Shown here: in pieces, positions 1 through 9,964 of the stretch
Layout: the number at the start of each line of letters is the position of its first letter
Position numbering within the stretch: the stretch's first letter is position 1
From: Proteus terrae subsp. cibarius
GTDB taxonomy: Bacteria > Pseudomonadota > Gammaproteobacteria > Enterobacterales > Enterobacteriaceae
Assembly: GCF_011045835.1 (NCBI RefSeq)
Contig: NZ_CP047349.1
Location: 248,001 to 312,000, forward strand
Reading direction: 5' to 3'
DNA length: 64,000 nt
Program-made: the position numbers and the translations under genes
The notes under the pieces: model-generated
Told to the model about the DNA's origin: nothing
The model's database searches: none
What the model saw: only the letters and a program-made list of their open reading frames with translations

Positions 1-38
1 GGTGACTTACTGAAAAGCTTATCGCGCCAATTAGTCAT
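1..38 (-). CDS. 5' end of a leftward gene, cut by the window edge
   Basis: Twelve codons (MTNWRDKLFSKS) read leftward from an ATG at 38-36, with AGGA at 45-48 giving good ribosome-binding spacing. The rest lies outside the window and I cannot identify the product. It would be divergent from the zinc-starvation operon, so the 39-274 interval may hold both promoters. Confidence 0.4.
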   Translation of the reverse strand, partial: MTNWRDKLFSKS

Positions 39-233
39 AATAAATCCTATTTGTTTTGCCGTCTTAGTATAACTTTAGCGGAAAATAGGAAAGCTGGACA
101 AAAAAAGCCAGAAAATCCACTTATATCACTTAAAAGAGACTTATCCCAAACACAATTCCTCTCTTGAGATAGAAAAACAAATCAAAAAAAACTGGTCAAT
201 AAAATTAAAAAGCGTTACATTAACGCAATTCTA

Positions 234-255
234 AATTGTTACATTATAACATTAC
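234..255. promoter_or_regulatory. Zur operator-like palindrome upstream of rpmE2
   Basis: The core TGTTACATTATAACA (237-251) fits the enterobacterial Zur box pattern TGTTAyAnTATAACA, and the flanks extend the symmetry (AATTGTTA / TAACATTA). It sits 23 bases before the rpmE2 start, where a repressor would block transcription. A second perfect dyad, GCGTTACATTAACGC (212-226), lies just upstream and is unexplained. The downstream genes are all classic Zur targets, which supports the call. Confidence 0.75.
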
Positions 256-274
256 AAATAAAGCGAGGTTTGTT

Positions 275-523
275 ATGAAACTAGGTATTCATCCTCAATA
301 TCGAACAGTGATTTTCCATGACACAAGTGCAGATGCTTATTTTAAAGTGGGTTCAACCATCCAAACGGAAAAAAAGATAGAGTATGAAGGGCAAACATAC
401 CCTTATGTGACATTAGATGTCTCCTCTCAATCACACCCATTTTATACCGGTAAGCAAAAGACACATTCTCAAGAAGGTAATGTGGCACGCTTTAATAAAC
501 GTTTTGGTCAATTTATTAAGTAA
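275..523 (+). CDS. rpmE2: Ribosomal protein L31 type B (zinc-independent paralogue)
   Basis: 82 residues beginning [18 protein letters not shown], typical of L31 type B (YkgM in E. coli). The protein has no cysteine, so it lacks the CxxC zinc site of housekeeping L31. Such C-minus paralogues replace the zinc-binding form on ribosomes under zinc starvation and release zinc for other uses. I chose the ATG at 275, which has GCGAGG at 262-267, over an upstream in-frame codon at 236 that lies inside the Zur-like operator. It is first in a tight operon with rpmJ2 (10-base gap) and zinT. Zur control is inferred from the palindrome. Confidence 0.95.
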   Translation: MKLGIHPQYRTVIFHDTSADAYFKVGSTIQTEKKIEYEGQTYPYVTLDVSSQSHPFYTGKQKTHSQEGNVARFNKRFGQFIK

Positions 524-533
524 GGAAGAGACA

Positions 534-659
534 ATGCAGGTATTAAGTTCATTGAAAAGTGCAAAACAACGCCATCCAGATTGTAAAGTGGTGCGTCGCC
601 GTGGTCGCCTTTACGTGATTTGTAAGTCAAACCCACGTTTTAAAGCTGTTCAGGGGTAA
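534..659 (+). CDS. rpmJ2: Ribosomal protein L36 type B (zinc-independent paralogue)
   Basis: 41 residues beginning [20 protein letters not shown], matching the YkgO/L36 type B family. Only two cysteines remain (C17, C30), so the four-ligand zinc ribbon of normal L36 is incomplete. The ATG at 534 is preceded by AAGGAAG at 523-529. Together with rpmE2 it forms the zinc-sparing ribosomal pair. The gap to zinT is four bases, so the three genes are almost certainly cotranscribed. Confidence 0.95.
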   Translation: MQVLSSLKSAKQRHPDCKVVRRRGRLYVICKSNPRFKAVQG

Positions 660-663
660 GATT

Positions 664-1311
664 ATGCAAAAGCCAGTTCTTTCTTGTATTTTTATTATGG
701 GACTATTGGGTAGTGCAATGTCTGTTTTAGCACATGGCCACCATCATGAAAAAGTACAAACACAAGCTCAACGAGATGCCGCTAATGGGATTTTTGAGGA
801 CAAGGATGTTCTTGATCGCCAACTCAGTGATTGGGATGGTGTATGGCAATCTGTAGAGCCTTATCTTCTTAGTGGCGAGTTAGATGAGGTTTTACAAAAG
901 AAAGCGGAAGCAAAAAAAGATAAAACAGTCGAAGAGTACCGAACTTACTATACACAAGGTTATAAAACTGATGTGGATATGATTGGTATTGAAAATAATA
1001 TCATCGAGTTCCATCGTGGAGAGAAAGTCGATAGCTGTGAATATCATTATGATGGTTATCGTATTCTACATTATGAGTCTGGTAAAAAAGGGGTACGCTA
1101 TCTTTTCCGCTGCGATGATGCCAAAAGCCAAGCACCTAAGTTTATTCAATTTAGCGACCACATTATTGCACCAGAGAAAGCAGGGCACTTCCATTTATAT
1201 ATGGGCAATACATCGCAAGATGAGTTACTTAAAGAATTAAGTAATTGGCCAACATATTATCCTTATTCAATGAAAGCAGATGATATTGTTCACGAAATGC
1301 TTTATCACTGA
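664..1311 (+). CDS. zinT: Periplasmic zinc/metal-binding protein ZinT
   Basis: 215 residues. A signal peptide covers about 1-23 and the mature protein begins with the metal-chelating HGHHH (24-28). The lipocalin-like domain keeps the family's zinc histidines H166, H175 and H177 (in the HFHLYMG segment), and C124 and C150 can form the conserved disulfide. ZinT scavenges Zn(II) in the periplasm and cooperates with the ZnuABC importer. It is the last gene of the rpmE2-rpmJ2-zinT operon, which gathers a Zur-type response in one transcript. A hairpin terminator follows at 1343-1376. Confidence 0.95.
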   Translation: MQKPVLSCIFIMGLLGSAMSVLAHGHHHEKVQTQAQRDAANGIFEDKDVLDRQLSDWDGVWQSVEPYLLSGELDEVLQKKAEAKKDKTVEEYRTYYTQGYKTDVDMIGIENNIIEFHRGEKVDSCEYHYDGYRILHYESGKKGVRYLFRCDDAKSQAPKFIQFSDHIIAPEKAGHFHLYMGNTSQDELLKELSNWPTYYPYSMKADDIVHEMLYH

Positions 1312-1342
1312 TTTAAGTAACATAAAGAGAAAATAAAATAAT

Positions 1343-1376
1343 AAAAATCTTTAGCAAAGGAATGCTAAGGATTTTT
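1343..1376. terminator. Bidirectional hairpin terminator after zinT
   Basis: AAAAATCTTTAGCA (1343-1356) pairs with TGCTAAGGATTTTT (1363-1376) with one G-U pair and a six-base loop. It has A- and T-runs on both sides, so it can serve zinT and possibly the convergent gabD. The remaining 1377-1529 is AT-rich with no gene seen. Confidence 0.7.
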
Positions 1377-1529
1377 CATAAAAAGTTAGCTTAAAGAATA
1401 AAGGAATATTAGTTATATATCTCCTTTGAGATAACATATTAAATATTTCCTTTCCCTTTTAATAAAAAAGTCACAAAAAAGCAGTAGCATCCATGCTGAC
1501 TTACTTTTATAAGTTGGGTTAAAGGTTAT

Positions 1530-2978
1530 TTATAACCCTTGGCAGAGATATTTCATCTCCATATAGTCTTCAATGCCGTGTTCAGAGCCCTCACGACCTA
1601 AACCTGATTGTTTAATACCACCAAATGGTGCAACTTCATTGGAAATTAAACCGGTGTTAATACCCACCATGCCGTATTCTAAATTTTCCGCAACACGCCA
1701 AATACGTTGTGAGTTCTCACTATAAAAATAAGCGGCTAAACCATAAATGGTGTTATTTGCTAAATGCACCACTTCATCTTCATTTTCAAAAATAACTAAA
1801 GGTGCAACAGGGCCAAATATTTCTTCTTCAAGGATATGGCTATCAGCGGGAACATTGCCAACAACAGTAGGCTGGAAAAAATTTTCACCTGCTTGATCAC
1901 TTTCTCCACCACAAAGCAGTGTTGCACCGCGTTTTAGTGTGTCATCAAGCAATGATTGTGATTTCTCAACCGCTTTACGGTTAATAAGAGGCCCAATAGT
2001 GACACCTTCTTCAAAACCATTTCCCACTTTGAGCTTTTTAACGGCAGCAACAAAGCGTTCGCTAAATTGTTGATAAATATCTTTATGAATATAAAAACGG
2101 TTAGCGCAAACACAGGTTTGTCCTGCATTACGGAATTTAGCTCCCATTGCACCTTCAACCGCTTTATCAATATCGGCATCGTTAAACACGATAAATGGTG
2201 CATTGCCACCTAATTCTAAAGAGACTTTTTTTACGCTATCTGAACACTGACGCATTAATAAACGTCCAACACCCGTAGAGCCTGTGAAACTTAATTTGCG
2301 AACACGGTTGTCAGAGGTAAAGACTTCGCCAATTTTAATGGCATCTCCGGTTACAATATTAATAACACCAGCGGGAATACCGGCTTGAGCCGCTAATTCT
2401 GCTAAAGCCAATGCGGTATAAGGTGTTTCATTGGCAGGTTTAATCACCATAGTACAACCTGCCGCTAATGCAGGAGCGGCTTTACGGGTGATCATAGCAG
2501 CCGGGAAGTTCCAAGGTGTAATCGCAGCGCAAACACCGATACCTTGTTTGATCACCATCAAGCGTTTATCTGCAGAAGGTGAGGGAATAATTTCACCGTT
2601 GGTTCTCTTACCTTGTTCTGCAAACCACTCAATAAAAGAGGCTGCATAAGCAATTTCACCTTCAGCTTCAGCAACCGGTTTTCCTTGCTCAAATGTCATT
2701 AATTCAGCAAGTTTTCTTTTATTTTCAGTGATTAATCTAAACCAATTTTGCAATAATGCTCCGCGCTGATGTGCTGTGAGTGCTCGCCATTTTGGTAAGG
2801 CTTTTTGTGCAGCATCAACAGCCATTATTGCTTCTTGTGTTGCCATATTGGGTACAGTACCAAGTAAAATACCCGTGGCAGGATCGACAACATCAACAGT
2901 TTCGTTATTTTTAGCATTACACCAAAGACCATCAATATAGCCTTGTTCGCGGAAATAGGGATTCGTCGTTATCTTCAC
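1530..2978 (-). CDS. gabD: NADP-dependent succinate-semialdehyde dehydrogenase
   Basis: 482 residues, the same length as E. coli GabD, and an aldehyde dehydrogenase family member throughout. The cofactor region includes ITPWNFP (153-159) and FTGSTGVG (231-238). The catalytic glutamate is E255 in LELGGNAP and the nucleophile is C289 in GQTCVC, with C291 beside it as in the redox-switch pair of this family. It oxidises succinate semialdehyde to succinate in GABA and related catabolism. It stands alone here, with no gabT, gabP or lhgO next to it. GabD is preferred over Sad (YneI) because of length and motif context. Confidence 0.9.
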   Translation of the reverse strand: MKITTNPYFREQGYIDGLWCNAKNNETVDVVDPATGILLGTVPNMATQEAIMAVDAAQKALPKWRALTAHQRGALLQNWFRLITENKRKLAELMTFEQGKPVAEAEGEIAYAASFIEWFAEQGKRTNGEIIPSPSADKRLMVIKQGIGVCAAITPWNFPAAMITRKAAPALAAGCTMVIKPANETPYTALALAELAAQAGIPAGVINIVTGDAIKIGEVFTSDNRVRKLSFTGSTGVGRLLMRQCSDSVKKVSLELGGNAPFIVFNDADIDKAVEGAMGAKFRNAGQTCVCANRFYIHKDIYQQFSERFVAAVKKLKVGNGFEEGVTIGPLINRKAVEKSQSLLDDTLKRGATLLCGGESDQAGENFFQPTVVGNVPADSHILEEEIFGPVAPLVIFENEDEVVHLANNTIYGLAAYFYSENSQRIWRVAENLEYGMVGINTGLISNEVAPFGGIKQSGLGREGSEHGIEDYMEMKYLCQGL

Positions 2979-3238
2979 TTAATACCTCTCTGAACACATA
3001 TATATTGATATTTATAAGGCTAGGCAGTTTTGTGCCTGTTTATAATTATATGCCTGTGTTGCGATGTTGTGAAAATAAGTATGACAAATGCCAATAAAAA
3101 AGCGTCAAAAAGACGATCAATAAGGTCAATTGCTTATGTTTTTAATGAATAATTCCCATTACTCAAGACTGAAGGTTTACGCTGTACCTTACCACTGTTA
3201 TTCTTGGATCTAACTTTCATAAAAAACAGGTATTTTTC

Positions 3239-3859
3239 ATGTCAAAACCATCATTTGATTCTATCGAATCACAGGCAAGTTACGGTATTGGTCTGCAAGT
3301 CGGTCAGCAACTGACTGAATCAGGTCTTCAAGGATTAGAGCCCGCAGCACTGTTAGCTGGCTTGACCGATGCATTAGAAGGTAATGCGCCTTCTGTACCT
3401 GTTGAAACATTACACAATGCCTTACGTACTATGCACGAGCGTGCTGAAGCTGTTCGTCAAGAACGCCAAGCAGAGCTGGCTGATGCAGGTAAAGTTTTCT
3501 TAGAAGAAAATGTGAAAAATGAAGGCGTTAAAGTTACAGAATCAGGCTTACAGTACAAAGTTCTGACTGCGGGTGAAGGTGCAATTCCAGCGCGTACTGA
3601 TCATGTTCGTGTTCACTACACTGGTCGTTTAATTGATGGCACTGTGTTTGATAGCTCAGTTCAACGTGGCCAACCTGCTGAATTCCCAGTAAATGGCGTT
3701 ATCGCAGGCTGGATTGAAGCATTAACATTAATGCCAGTAGGTTCAAAATGGGAATTATATATTCCTTACCAATTAGCTTATGGCGAACGTGGAGCTGGTG
3801 CGGCTATTCCTCCATTCGCAACATTAGTATTTGAAGTAGAATTATTAGAAATTTTATAA
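3239..3859 (+). CDS. fklB: FKBP-type peptidyl-prolyl isomerase FklB (FKBP22)
   Basis: 206 residues. The N-terminal part (about 1-100) is the helical dimerisation domain, with the typical [13 protein letters not shown] opening. The FKBP catalytic domain occupies about 105-206, with [16 protein letters not shown] and the C-terminal [16 protein letters not shown]. There is no signal peptide, so the protein is cytoplasmic, unlike FkpA. It speeds cis-trans proline isomerisation. A start ATG at 3239 follows AGG with suitable spacing. In E. coli fklB lies near cysQ-ytfJ, in agreement with the next genes here. Confidence 0.95.
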   Translation: MSKPSFDSIESQASYGIGLQVGQQLTESGLQGLEPAALLAGLTDALEGNAPSVPVETLHNALRTMHERAEAVRQERQAELADAGKVFLEENVKNEGVKVTESGLQYKVLTAGEGAIPARTDHVRVHYTGRLIDGTVFDSSVQRGQPAEFPVNGVIAGWIEALTLMPVGSKWELYIPYQLAYGERGAGAAIPPFATLVFEVELLEIL

Positions 3860-3885
3860 TTTCTTATTCTGCGGTAAATCAGAGT

Positions 3886-3915
3886 AAAAAATAGCCGGTT
3901 TTTGCCGGCTATTTT
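3886..3915. terminator. Terminator after fklB
   Basis: An 11-bp perfect stem AAAATAGCCGG/CCGGCTATTTT (3888-3898 with 3905-3915) closes on a T-rich loop and ends in a short T-run. Confidence 0.8.
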
Positions 3916-4001
3916 CGTCTCTGGACTAAAATAAAGAGACAGTAGGGTAATTAATTTTTATAAGAAAAGTTATCTGCTTATAGAAATAAGAGAGGTGCAT
4001 T

Positions 4002-4742
4002 ATGTTAGAACAAGTCAGCAAATTAGCTCGCCAAGCAGGTACGGCGATAATGCAAATCTATCAGCAATCAGAGCCTATCCAAGTACAGGAAAAAAGTGAT
4101 AATTCACCTGTCACCGAAGCTGATTTAGCTGCTCATCAAGTTATCAAACAAGGACTTGCTTCTATTGCTCCAGATATACCTCAATTATCTGAAGAAGATC
4201 CCCCTGAATGGGAAGTTCGTCGCCATTGGGATCGTTATTGGCTGATTGACCCTCTAGATGGAACTAAAGAATTTATCAGTAAGAATGGTGAGTTTACGGT
4301 AAATATCGCTTTAATTGAAAAGGGTATTCCTGTTTTAGGAGTTGTCTATGCTCCTGTTCAAAATGTGTTATATGCAGCGGCAAATAAACAGGCGTGGAAA
4401 GAAGCTTGTGGGCAACGATTGCCTATTCATGCAAGTCGTGCAGAGCCGCCCGTGATTGTGATTAGTCGTTCTCATCAAGATGATGAATTAAAAGAATACC
4501 TCTCACAACTTGGCGCACATCAAACCGTTGCTGTTGGTTCATCTTTGAAGTTTTGTTTAGTCGCTGAAGGTAAAGCACAGCTTTATCCTCGCTTTGGGCC
4601 TACACATACATGGGATACCGCGGCAGGTCATGCTATTGCGATTGCGGCGGGTGCACATGTCACGGATTGGAAAGGAGTCACGCTAGATTATTCCCCAAAA
4701 GAGTCGCTGATAAATCCAGGATTTAGAGTTTCTATCTTTTAG
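4002..4742 (+). CDS. cysQ: 3'(2'),5'-bisphosphate nucleotidase CysQ
   Basis: 246 residues of the inositol-monophosphatase superfamily. Metal-binding signatures are visible: EED (64-66), DPLDGTKEF (83-91) and the C-terminal WDTAAGHAI. CysQ removes the 3' phosphate from PAP and PAPS, keeping sulfate assimilation intermediates from accumulating. An AGAGG ribosome site precedes the ATG at 4002. It is monocistronic between the fklB terminator and the convergent ytfJ. Confidence 0.95.
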   Translation: MLEQVSKLARQAGTAIMQIYQQSEPIQVQEKSDNSPVTEADLAAHQVIKQGLASIAPDIPQLSEEDPPEWEVRRHWDRYWLIDPLDGTKEFISKNGEFTVNIALIEKGIPVLGVVYAPVQNVLYAAANKQAWKEACGQRLPIHASRAEPPVIVISRSHQDDELKEYLSQLGAHQTVAVGSSLKFCLVAEGKAQLYPRFGPTHTWDTAAGHAIAIAAGAHVTDWKGVTLDYSPKESLINPGFRVSIF

Positions 4743-4758
4743 TGCCGTTTTACAAAAT

Positions 4759-4790
4759 TGGAGCCCTTTGCTTTATAAGGGCTCTGACAC
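4759..4790. terminator. Hairpin between convergent cysQ and ytfJ
   Basis: GAGCCCTT (4761-4768) pairs with AAGGGCTC (4777-4784). The T-run is better on the minus strand, so it mainly suits ytfJ. Confidence 0.6.
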
Positions 4791-4795
4791 AGGAA

Positions 4796-5356
4796 TTATT
4801 CTTTAATTAAGTCGTTGATAAAATTGATTGCAGTCGTGATTTCTGCACCACTTAATACACCTTCTTTGACGAAACGAACTTTGCCTTGTTTATCTAAAAC
4901 AACAATAGCTGAACTCTCTTTTTCTAATCCCCAGCCTTTTAATGCTACACCATCAGCATCAACAATAAATTGTGACCAAGGAAATTCTTTTTTACTATCT
5001 TCAACACTGCCACGAACAAATGGGCCTGTACCAAACACTGCATCATCAGTATTAATAATTGTTGTAGTTTGATAGCTGCTATGTGGGAATTTAGCCAGTT
5101 TTACGGCTTCAATAAACGGCGCATTCATCTCCTTAGCTTTGCTACGTCCTGCTATATGCTGAACAGTACGTACTTTTCCACTGAGCAGACCACTATTCCA
5201 ATTTTGGTAGCTAAACTTATCTTTGGTTGTGTCATAAAGTAACTCACCTTTGTCATTGATTGTGACAGCGGGAAGTACTGTATTTTCAGTGATGTTATGT
5301 GCAAATGCCCATGTGGATGTGCTGAGTAAAAGAGCAGCTAAGGTTATTTTGTGCAT
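4796..5356 (-). CDS. ytfJ: YtfJ family periplasmic thioredoxin-fold protein
   Basis: 186 residues from the ATG at 5356, which has AGGA eight bases upstream; an ATG two codons earlier (5362) has poor spacing. A cleavable signal peptide (MHKITLAALLLSTSTWAFA) is followed by a thioredoxin-like fold typical of the YtfJ family, seen in segments such as FIVDADGVALKGWG and SSAIVVLDKQGKVRFV. No CxxC redox motif is present, so a disulfide role is not supported. Its biochemical function is unknown. It lies next to ytfK and ytfL as in E. coli. Confidence 0.85.
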   Translation of the reverse strand: MHKITLAALLLSTSTWAFAHNITENTVLPAVTINDKGELLYDTTKDKFSYQNWNSGLLSGKVRTVQHIAGRSKAKEMNAPFIEAVKLAKFPHSSYQTTTIINTDDAVFGTGPFVRGSVEDSKKEFPWSQFIVDADGVALKGWGLEKESSAIVVLDKQGKVRFVKEGVLSGAEITTAINFINDLIKE

Positions 5357-5639
5357 AGCCATGATCCTATTATTGAAATCGACGTTAGATTCTATTTAAG
5401 CATAGAAGCTAATGAAGAATAATACCTCATCATTGATACATTTATTTAACATTGAGTGGGTAAAATAACGCACAGGCTATCTTTATTTATATTCTTTACT
5501 GTCAATAAATGTAAAAACAGATAAGAAAATCAAATAAGTTGAACCTAGTACTTATAATTAGGTCTTTAAATTTGATATATAAAGATAAGTCTTTATGACT
5601 TATTAAACTCAACAACGAGCATGGGAGACTAACTGAAAG

Positions 5640-5846
5640 ATGAAAATCTTCAATCGCTATAACCCTGAAAAAATTGCTCTCTACGTTAAGACATTATTTC
5701 GTGGACGGTTTTACATCAAAGGAATGGGTGCATTTGAATTCGATTACGGTAAAATTTTATTACCTAAAATAAGAGATAAGCTACATTTTAATGTCATGAG
5801 TGAAGTGAACCAGCAGGTCGTTTTACTAAAAGCAGAAATGGGCTAA
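5640..5846 (+). CDS. ytfK: YtfK, small SpoT-stimulating protein (DUF1107)
   Basis: 68 residues ([20 protein letters not shown]...), aligning end to end with E. coli YtfK. In E. coli YtfK binds SpoT and tips it toward ppGpp synthesis during phosphate or fatty-acid starvation; that role is assumed here from similarity. The gene is divergent from ytfJ with a 280-base AT-rich upstream region (5357-5639) in which I see no other gene. A long hairpin terminator follows. Confidence 0.92.
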   Translation: MKIFNRYNPEKIALYVKTLFRGRFYIKGMGAFEFDYGKILLPKIRDKLHFNVMSEVNQQVVLLKAEMG

Positions 5847-5860
5847 CTTTTATCTGATAG

Positions 5861-5905
5861 ATAACTGAGTCTTTCTCGTGAATATCTTCGATAAGACTCA
5901 GTTAT
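5861..5905. terminator. Long hairpin between convergent ytfK and ytfL
   Basis: A 13-bp perfect stem ATAACTGAGTCTT (5861-5873) / AAGACTCAGTTAT (5893-5905) encloses a 19-base loop. It probably terminates transcripts from both sides. Confidence 0.65.
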
Positions 5906-5925
5906 TAATTTCGGCTTGTTACTTG

Positions 5926-7305
5926 TTAGCTTACCGTTTTATTCTCATCTGTCTTGATATCGACTTCTGTTGTTGTCTGTATAACAGGAACATGTTCTTG
6001 TAAAATTGGCTTAACAGGTGGAATATCATCAACTTTTGTCACGAGTAATTGATCTATTTTGTAATTATCAATATCGACAACTTCAAATTTGTATCCTGAG
6101 AACTTCACATAATCAGTGCGTTTTGGAATTTTACGTAAGCGATACATCATAAAACCTGCGATAGTTTCATAGTTACTTGAATCTGGGAAATCGTCGATAT
6201 CAAGTACACGCATTACATCATCAATTGGCGTACCACCTTCAACTAACCATGAGTGCTCATCACGACTCACAATTTGCTCTTCTTGCCCTGGTCCAATTAA
6301 ATCGCCCATTAAAGTTGTCATCACATCATTTAGTGTAATAACACCCATCACCATAGCGTATTCATTAAGGATGATGGCAAAGTCTTCACCGGATGTTTTA
6401 AAGCTTTCCAACATATCTGAAAGCGTTAATGTATCAGGAATAATCAGAGCCTTACGGATATGAACACCTTCATTGAGATTTAAGCTTTGCCCGTTAATAA
6501 CACGATTAAGTAGCTCTTTAGAATCAACATAACCAATAATATGGTCGATATCACCTTCACAAACGAGAAACTTAGAGTGAGGTTGAGTGGCAATTTTTTC
6601 TTTGATATCGCTTTCAGTTTCTTCACGATCAAAATAGACCACATCTTCTCGAGGAGTCATTGCTGACGGTACGGTACGTGACTCTAATTCAAAAACATTC
6701 TCTATCAGCTCATGCTCTTGTTTACGTAAAACCCCAGCAACAGCACCAGCTTCTACGATGGCAAAAATATCATCAGAAGTAATATCTTCATTTCTTACCA
6801 TTGGGATTTTAAATAATTTGAAGATGAGATCTGCCATACCATTAAATAACCAAACCAGAGGGCGGAAAAAGGCAAGGCAGAAACGCATTGGGTTCACAAT
6901 TCTTAATGCGATAGCTTCAGGTTTTATCATACCAATGCGTTTTGGCGTTAAATCAGCCAATAAAATAAACATGGATGTGACAATAATAAAAGAACAAATA
7001 GATCCAAGTTGTTGCGCTAATGGCTCTTCAAAAAATTGGAGGTAAAAGCTTTTTAACGAAGGAGAGAATGCAGATTCACCAACAATACCCGCTAGGATAG
7101 CGACGGCATTTAATCCAATTTGCACAACGGTAAAAAACATGCCTGGCATTTCTTGCATTTTTAATACACGTGCGGCGTTAATATTGCCCTCATCAACAAG
7201 TTGTTTGAGTTTAATTCGACGAGAAGCAGCAAGAGAGATTTCAGACAGCGAAAAAAAGGCGCTGATAGCACAAAGCAAAAGCACAATGAGTAAACTATTA
7301 AGCAT
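5926..7305 (-). CDS. ytfL: YtfL/PaeA inner-membrane protein, CNNM-CBS-CorC_HlyC domains
   Basis: 459 residues from the ATG at 7305 (MLNSLLIVLLLCAISAFFSLSEI), which matches the start of E. coli YtfL; an in-frame codon 30 bases upstream (7335) is less likely. Domains in order are a four-helix DUF21/CNNM membrane domain (about 1-190), a CBS pair (about 205-330) and a CorC_HlyC domain at the C terminus. E. coli YtfL was renamed PaeA because it exports putrescine and cadaverine; the same role is inferred here. Its neighbours ytfK and msrA keep the enteric order. Confidence 0.9.
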   Translation of the reverse strand: MLNSLLIVLLLCAISAFFSLSEISLAASRRIKLKQLVDEGNINAARVLKMQEMPGMFFTVVQIGLNAVAILAGIVGESAFSPSLKSFYLQFFEEPLAQQLGSICSFIIVTSMFILLADLTPKRIGMIKPEAIALRIVNPMRFCLAFFRPLVWLFNGMADLIFKLFKIPMVRNEDITSDDIFAIVEAGAVAGVLRKQEHELIENVFELESRTVPSAMTPREDVVYFDREETESDIKEKIATQPHSKFLVCEGDIDHIIGYVDSKELLNRVINGQSLNLNEGVHIRKALIIPDTLTLSDMLESFKTSGEDFAIILNEYAMVMGVITLNDVMTTLMGDLIGPGQEEQIVSRDEHSWLVEGGTPIDDVMRVLDIDDFPDSSNYETIAGFMMYRLRKIPKRTDYVKFSGYKFEVVDIDNYKIDQLLVTKVDDIPPVKPILQEHVPVIQTTTEVDIKTDENKTVS

Positions 7306-7456
7306 ATAAGGCTCACACCACCCCAAGTATTTCATCCAAAGGGGGAATACTGGAGTGTTAAAAATAGAAGATAAATCAATATATTGTGATGGAATTATTC
7401 ACAAAGATAGATAAGAGGGCGTAATTATATCATCGCCCTGCTATTTTCTGCTAGTT

Positions 7457-8095
7457 TTACTTTTCAGGGGGATAGCAGATACCTATTCCACCTAATCCAC
7501 AATAACCTTGTGGGTTTTTATGTAGGTATTGTTGGTGGTAATCTTCAGCAAAATAGAAAGGACCCGCCGGCTGAATTTCAGTCGTGATTGCTTCAGTAGC
7601 ACCTTGAGTATTCATCGCTTGTTGATAACGTTTTTTTGACTCAATAGCTTGAGCATATTGCTCTTCATTAACAGTGTAAATGGCAGAACGGTATTGGCTA
7701 CCAATATCATTACCTTGGCGCATTCCTTGTGATGGATTGTGATTTTCCCAAAAAAGGGCCAACAGTTGTGAATAGCTAATCACTGAGGGATCAAAAACAA
7801 CTCTCACCACTTCACTATGGCCTGTTAAACCTTGGCAAACTTGTTGGTAAGTTGGATTTTCAGTTACACCACCACTATAACCCGCACTTGTTGAGTAAAC
7901 CCCAGGTTGTTGCCAAAACAGACGTTCAACACCCCAAAAACAGCCCATCGCAAAATAAGCAATATCCATATTGGTTGGAATATCATTAATAGAATGCCCA
8001 TTTATAGCATGATTAGCAGATATTTCTAATGGTATCGAAGTACCCCTTAAGGCATTCTCTGGTTGGTAAGCTTTATGTTGCAAGGTAGACTCCAA
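7457..8095 (-). CDS. msrA: Peptide-methionine (S)-S-oxide reductase MsrA
   Basis: 212 residues, as in E. coli. The catalytic cysteine is C52 in the GCFWGVE signature and the resolving cysteines are C199 and C207 near the C terminus, so the full three-cysteine thioredoxin-dependent mechanism is retained. It repairs methionine-S-sulfoxide in the cytoplasm. It is divergent from tamA with a 126-base spacer. Confidence 0.96.
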   Translation of the reverse strand: MESTLQHKAYQPENALRGTSIPLEISANHAINGHSINDIPTNMDIAYFAMGCFWGVERLFWQQPGVYSTSAGYSGGVTENPTYQQVCQGLTGHSEVVRVVFDPSVISYSQLLALFWENHNPSQGMRQGNDIGSQYRSAIYTVNEEQYAQAIESKKRYQQAMNTQGATEAITTEIQPAGPFYFAEDYHQQYLHKNPQGYCGLGGIGICYPPEK

Positions 8096-8221
8096 TTTTT
8101 ATATTTGTAAACGCTTTACTATGGTAAAGGTTTAATATTGTTATAAACTAAATCTACAATAAAGCTTAAAACAGTTTGTCGTCAATTCATCACATGGATT
8201 AAATAATATTGAGGAGAAAAC

Positions 8222-9964
8222 GTGCCGAGATACTCCGTTATCTACGTTCTCTGTCTGTCTTTTATCGCGCCTGTTGCCTATGGGGCAAATTTGCGTTTAA
8301 AAGTAGAAGGTTTAGAAGGGCAGCTCGAAAAAAATGCGCGAGTCCAGCTATCAAACATTACAACAGAAGAAGTTGCACCTGACGGGCGTTTTCGTGCGCG
8401 TGTTGAAAAAGCAATTCAAGAAGGACTTCGCCCTTTAGGTTATTATCAGCCCAAAGTGACATTTACTTATCAAGAAAATACACCGCCTGCACGATCTGTA
8501 TTAACGGCTAAAGTTGAACCGGGTATTCCGATTTTACTGAAAGGCGTTGATGTGGTTCTTGATGGTGGTGCTAAAACAGATAGTCAATATGCAAAAGTCA
8601 TTAAAGAAAATACGCCTCCTCTTGATAGTGTTTTAAACCATGCAGATTACGAGAAACTCAAAGGTTCATTAACAGGGCTTGCAATTCGCCGTGGTTATTT
8701 TGATGCAGAAATGCAAAAAAGCCAGTTGGGTGTCTCTTTAGATAATCATGCTTCATATTGGGATTTTGTTTTCGATAGTGGAGAACGTTATCGTTTTGGA
8801 AAAGTGAATTATACGGGCTCCCAAATCCGTGAAGACTATTTACAAAATATTGTTCCTTTTAAAGAGGGGCAATATTACGCCTCAGAAGATCTGGCTGAAT
8901 TTAATCGCCGTTTAGCGGCAACAGGGTGGTTTAATTCTGCGGTTGTGACACCCGATATTGCTAAAGCGCGCGCTGATGGCACTCACCTGTTACCGATGAG
9001 TGCAGTTGTAACACCTCGCTCTCGCAACTATGTTGAACTTGGTGGGGGCTATGCTACTGATGTGGGCCCTCGTCTTAATATGCAGTGGGATAAGCCTTGG
9101 ATGAACTCACGAGGACACAGCTTAACCTCTAATATCAGCGTTTCTCAGCCTGAGCAATCTATTGGTGCCAATTATAAAATTCCTCTGAAGGTCAATCCAT
9201 TAGAGCAGTACTACGGTATTCAGGGAGGGTTTAAACGTACCGATCTGAATGACACCCGCTCTGATACCACAACGCTAAATGTGTCTCGTAACTGGGATAT
9301 GTCAACAGGCTGGCAATATAGCGTGAATACACGTTGGAGCCTCAGCCACTTTACCCAAGGTGAAGTTACGAATACCACTATGTTGCTTTATCCGGGTGTT
9401 ACAGCAAGTCGAGTTCGTCAACGAGGCGGTATGATGCCTTCTTGGGGGGATAGCCAACGTTATACATTAGATTACTCTAATAAAATATGGGGTTCTGATG
9501 TCGAATTTGCTGCATTTCAAGCACAACACGTTTGGATACGTACACCATGGGATGGGCACCGCTTTGTGGTAAGAGGTAACTTTGGTTGGATTGAAACTAA
9601 CGCGTTTGAGCAAGTACCGCCTGAATTACGTTTCTTTGCTGGTGGTGATAGAAGTGTTCGAGGCTTTAAATACCAAAGTATTTCACCAGAAGATAGTAAA
9701 GGTAATTTAACGGGGGCATCAAGAATGCTTGTTGGATCGTTAGAATATCAATATAACATCACGGGTAACTGGTGGAGTGCTGTCTTTATTGATAGTGGTG
9801 AAGCAGTTAATGATTTTACGCGCAGTGATTTTAAAACAGGTGCGGGTGCAGGTGTTCGTTGGGCATCACCAGTTGGTCCAATTAAATTTGATTTAGCTTT
9901 ACCTGTGAGTGACGTTGATAAACGTAGACTCCAGTTTTATATCGGGTTAGGAGCAGAGTTATGA
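8222..9964 (+). CDS. tamA: Autotransporter assembly factor TamA (Omp85 family)
   Basis: 580 residues with a GTG start at 8222, supported by GAGGAG at 8211-8216 and a signal peptide (to about residue 21). Three POTRA domains (about 22-265) precede a 16-strand Omp85 barrel. The barrel carries the family's [11 protein letters not shown] motif and ends in an aromatic strand ([10 protein letters not shown]). TamA works with TamB in outer-membrane assembly and, by current evidence, in phospholipid transport to the outer membrane. The stop overlaps the tamB start (ATGA), so the two are translationally coupled. Confidence 0.96.
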   Translation: MPRYSVIYVLCLSFIAPVAYGANLRLKVEGLEGQLEKNARVQLSNITTEEVAPDGRFRARVEKAIQEGLRPLGYYQPKVTFTYQENTPPARSVLTAKVEPGIPILLKGVDVVLDGGAKTDSQYAKVIKENTPPLDSVLNHADYEKLKGSLTGLAIRRGYFDAEMQKSQLGVSLDNHASYWDFVFDSGERYRFGKVNYTGSQIREDYLQNIVPFKEGQYYASEDLAEFNRRLAATGWFNSAVVTPDIAKARADGTHLLPMSAVVTPRSRNYVELGGGYATDVGPRLNMQWDKPWMNSRGHSLTSNISVSQPEQSIGANYKIPLKVNPLEQYYGIQGGFKRTDLNDTRSDTTTLNVSRNWDMSTGWQYSVNTRWSLSHFTQGEVTNTTMLLYPGVTASRVRQRGGMMPSWGDSQRYTLDYSNKIWGSDVEFAAFQAQHVWIRTPWDGHRFVVRGNFGWIETNAFEQVPPELRFFAGGDRSVRGFKYQSISPEDSKGNLTGASRMLVGSLEYQYNITGNWWSAVFIDSGEAVNDFTRSDFKTGAGAGVRWASPVGPIKFDLALPVSDVDKRRLQFYIGLGAEL

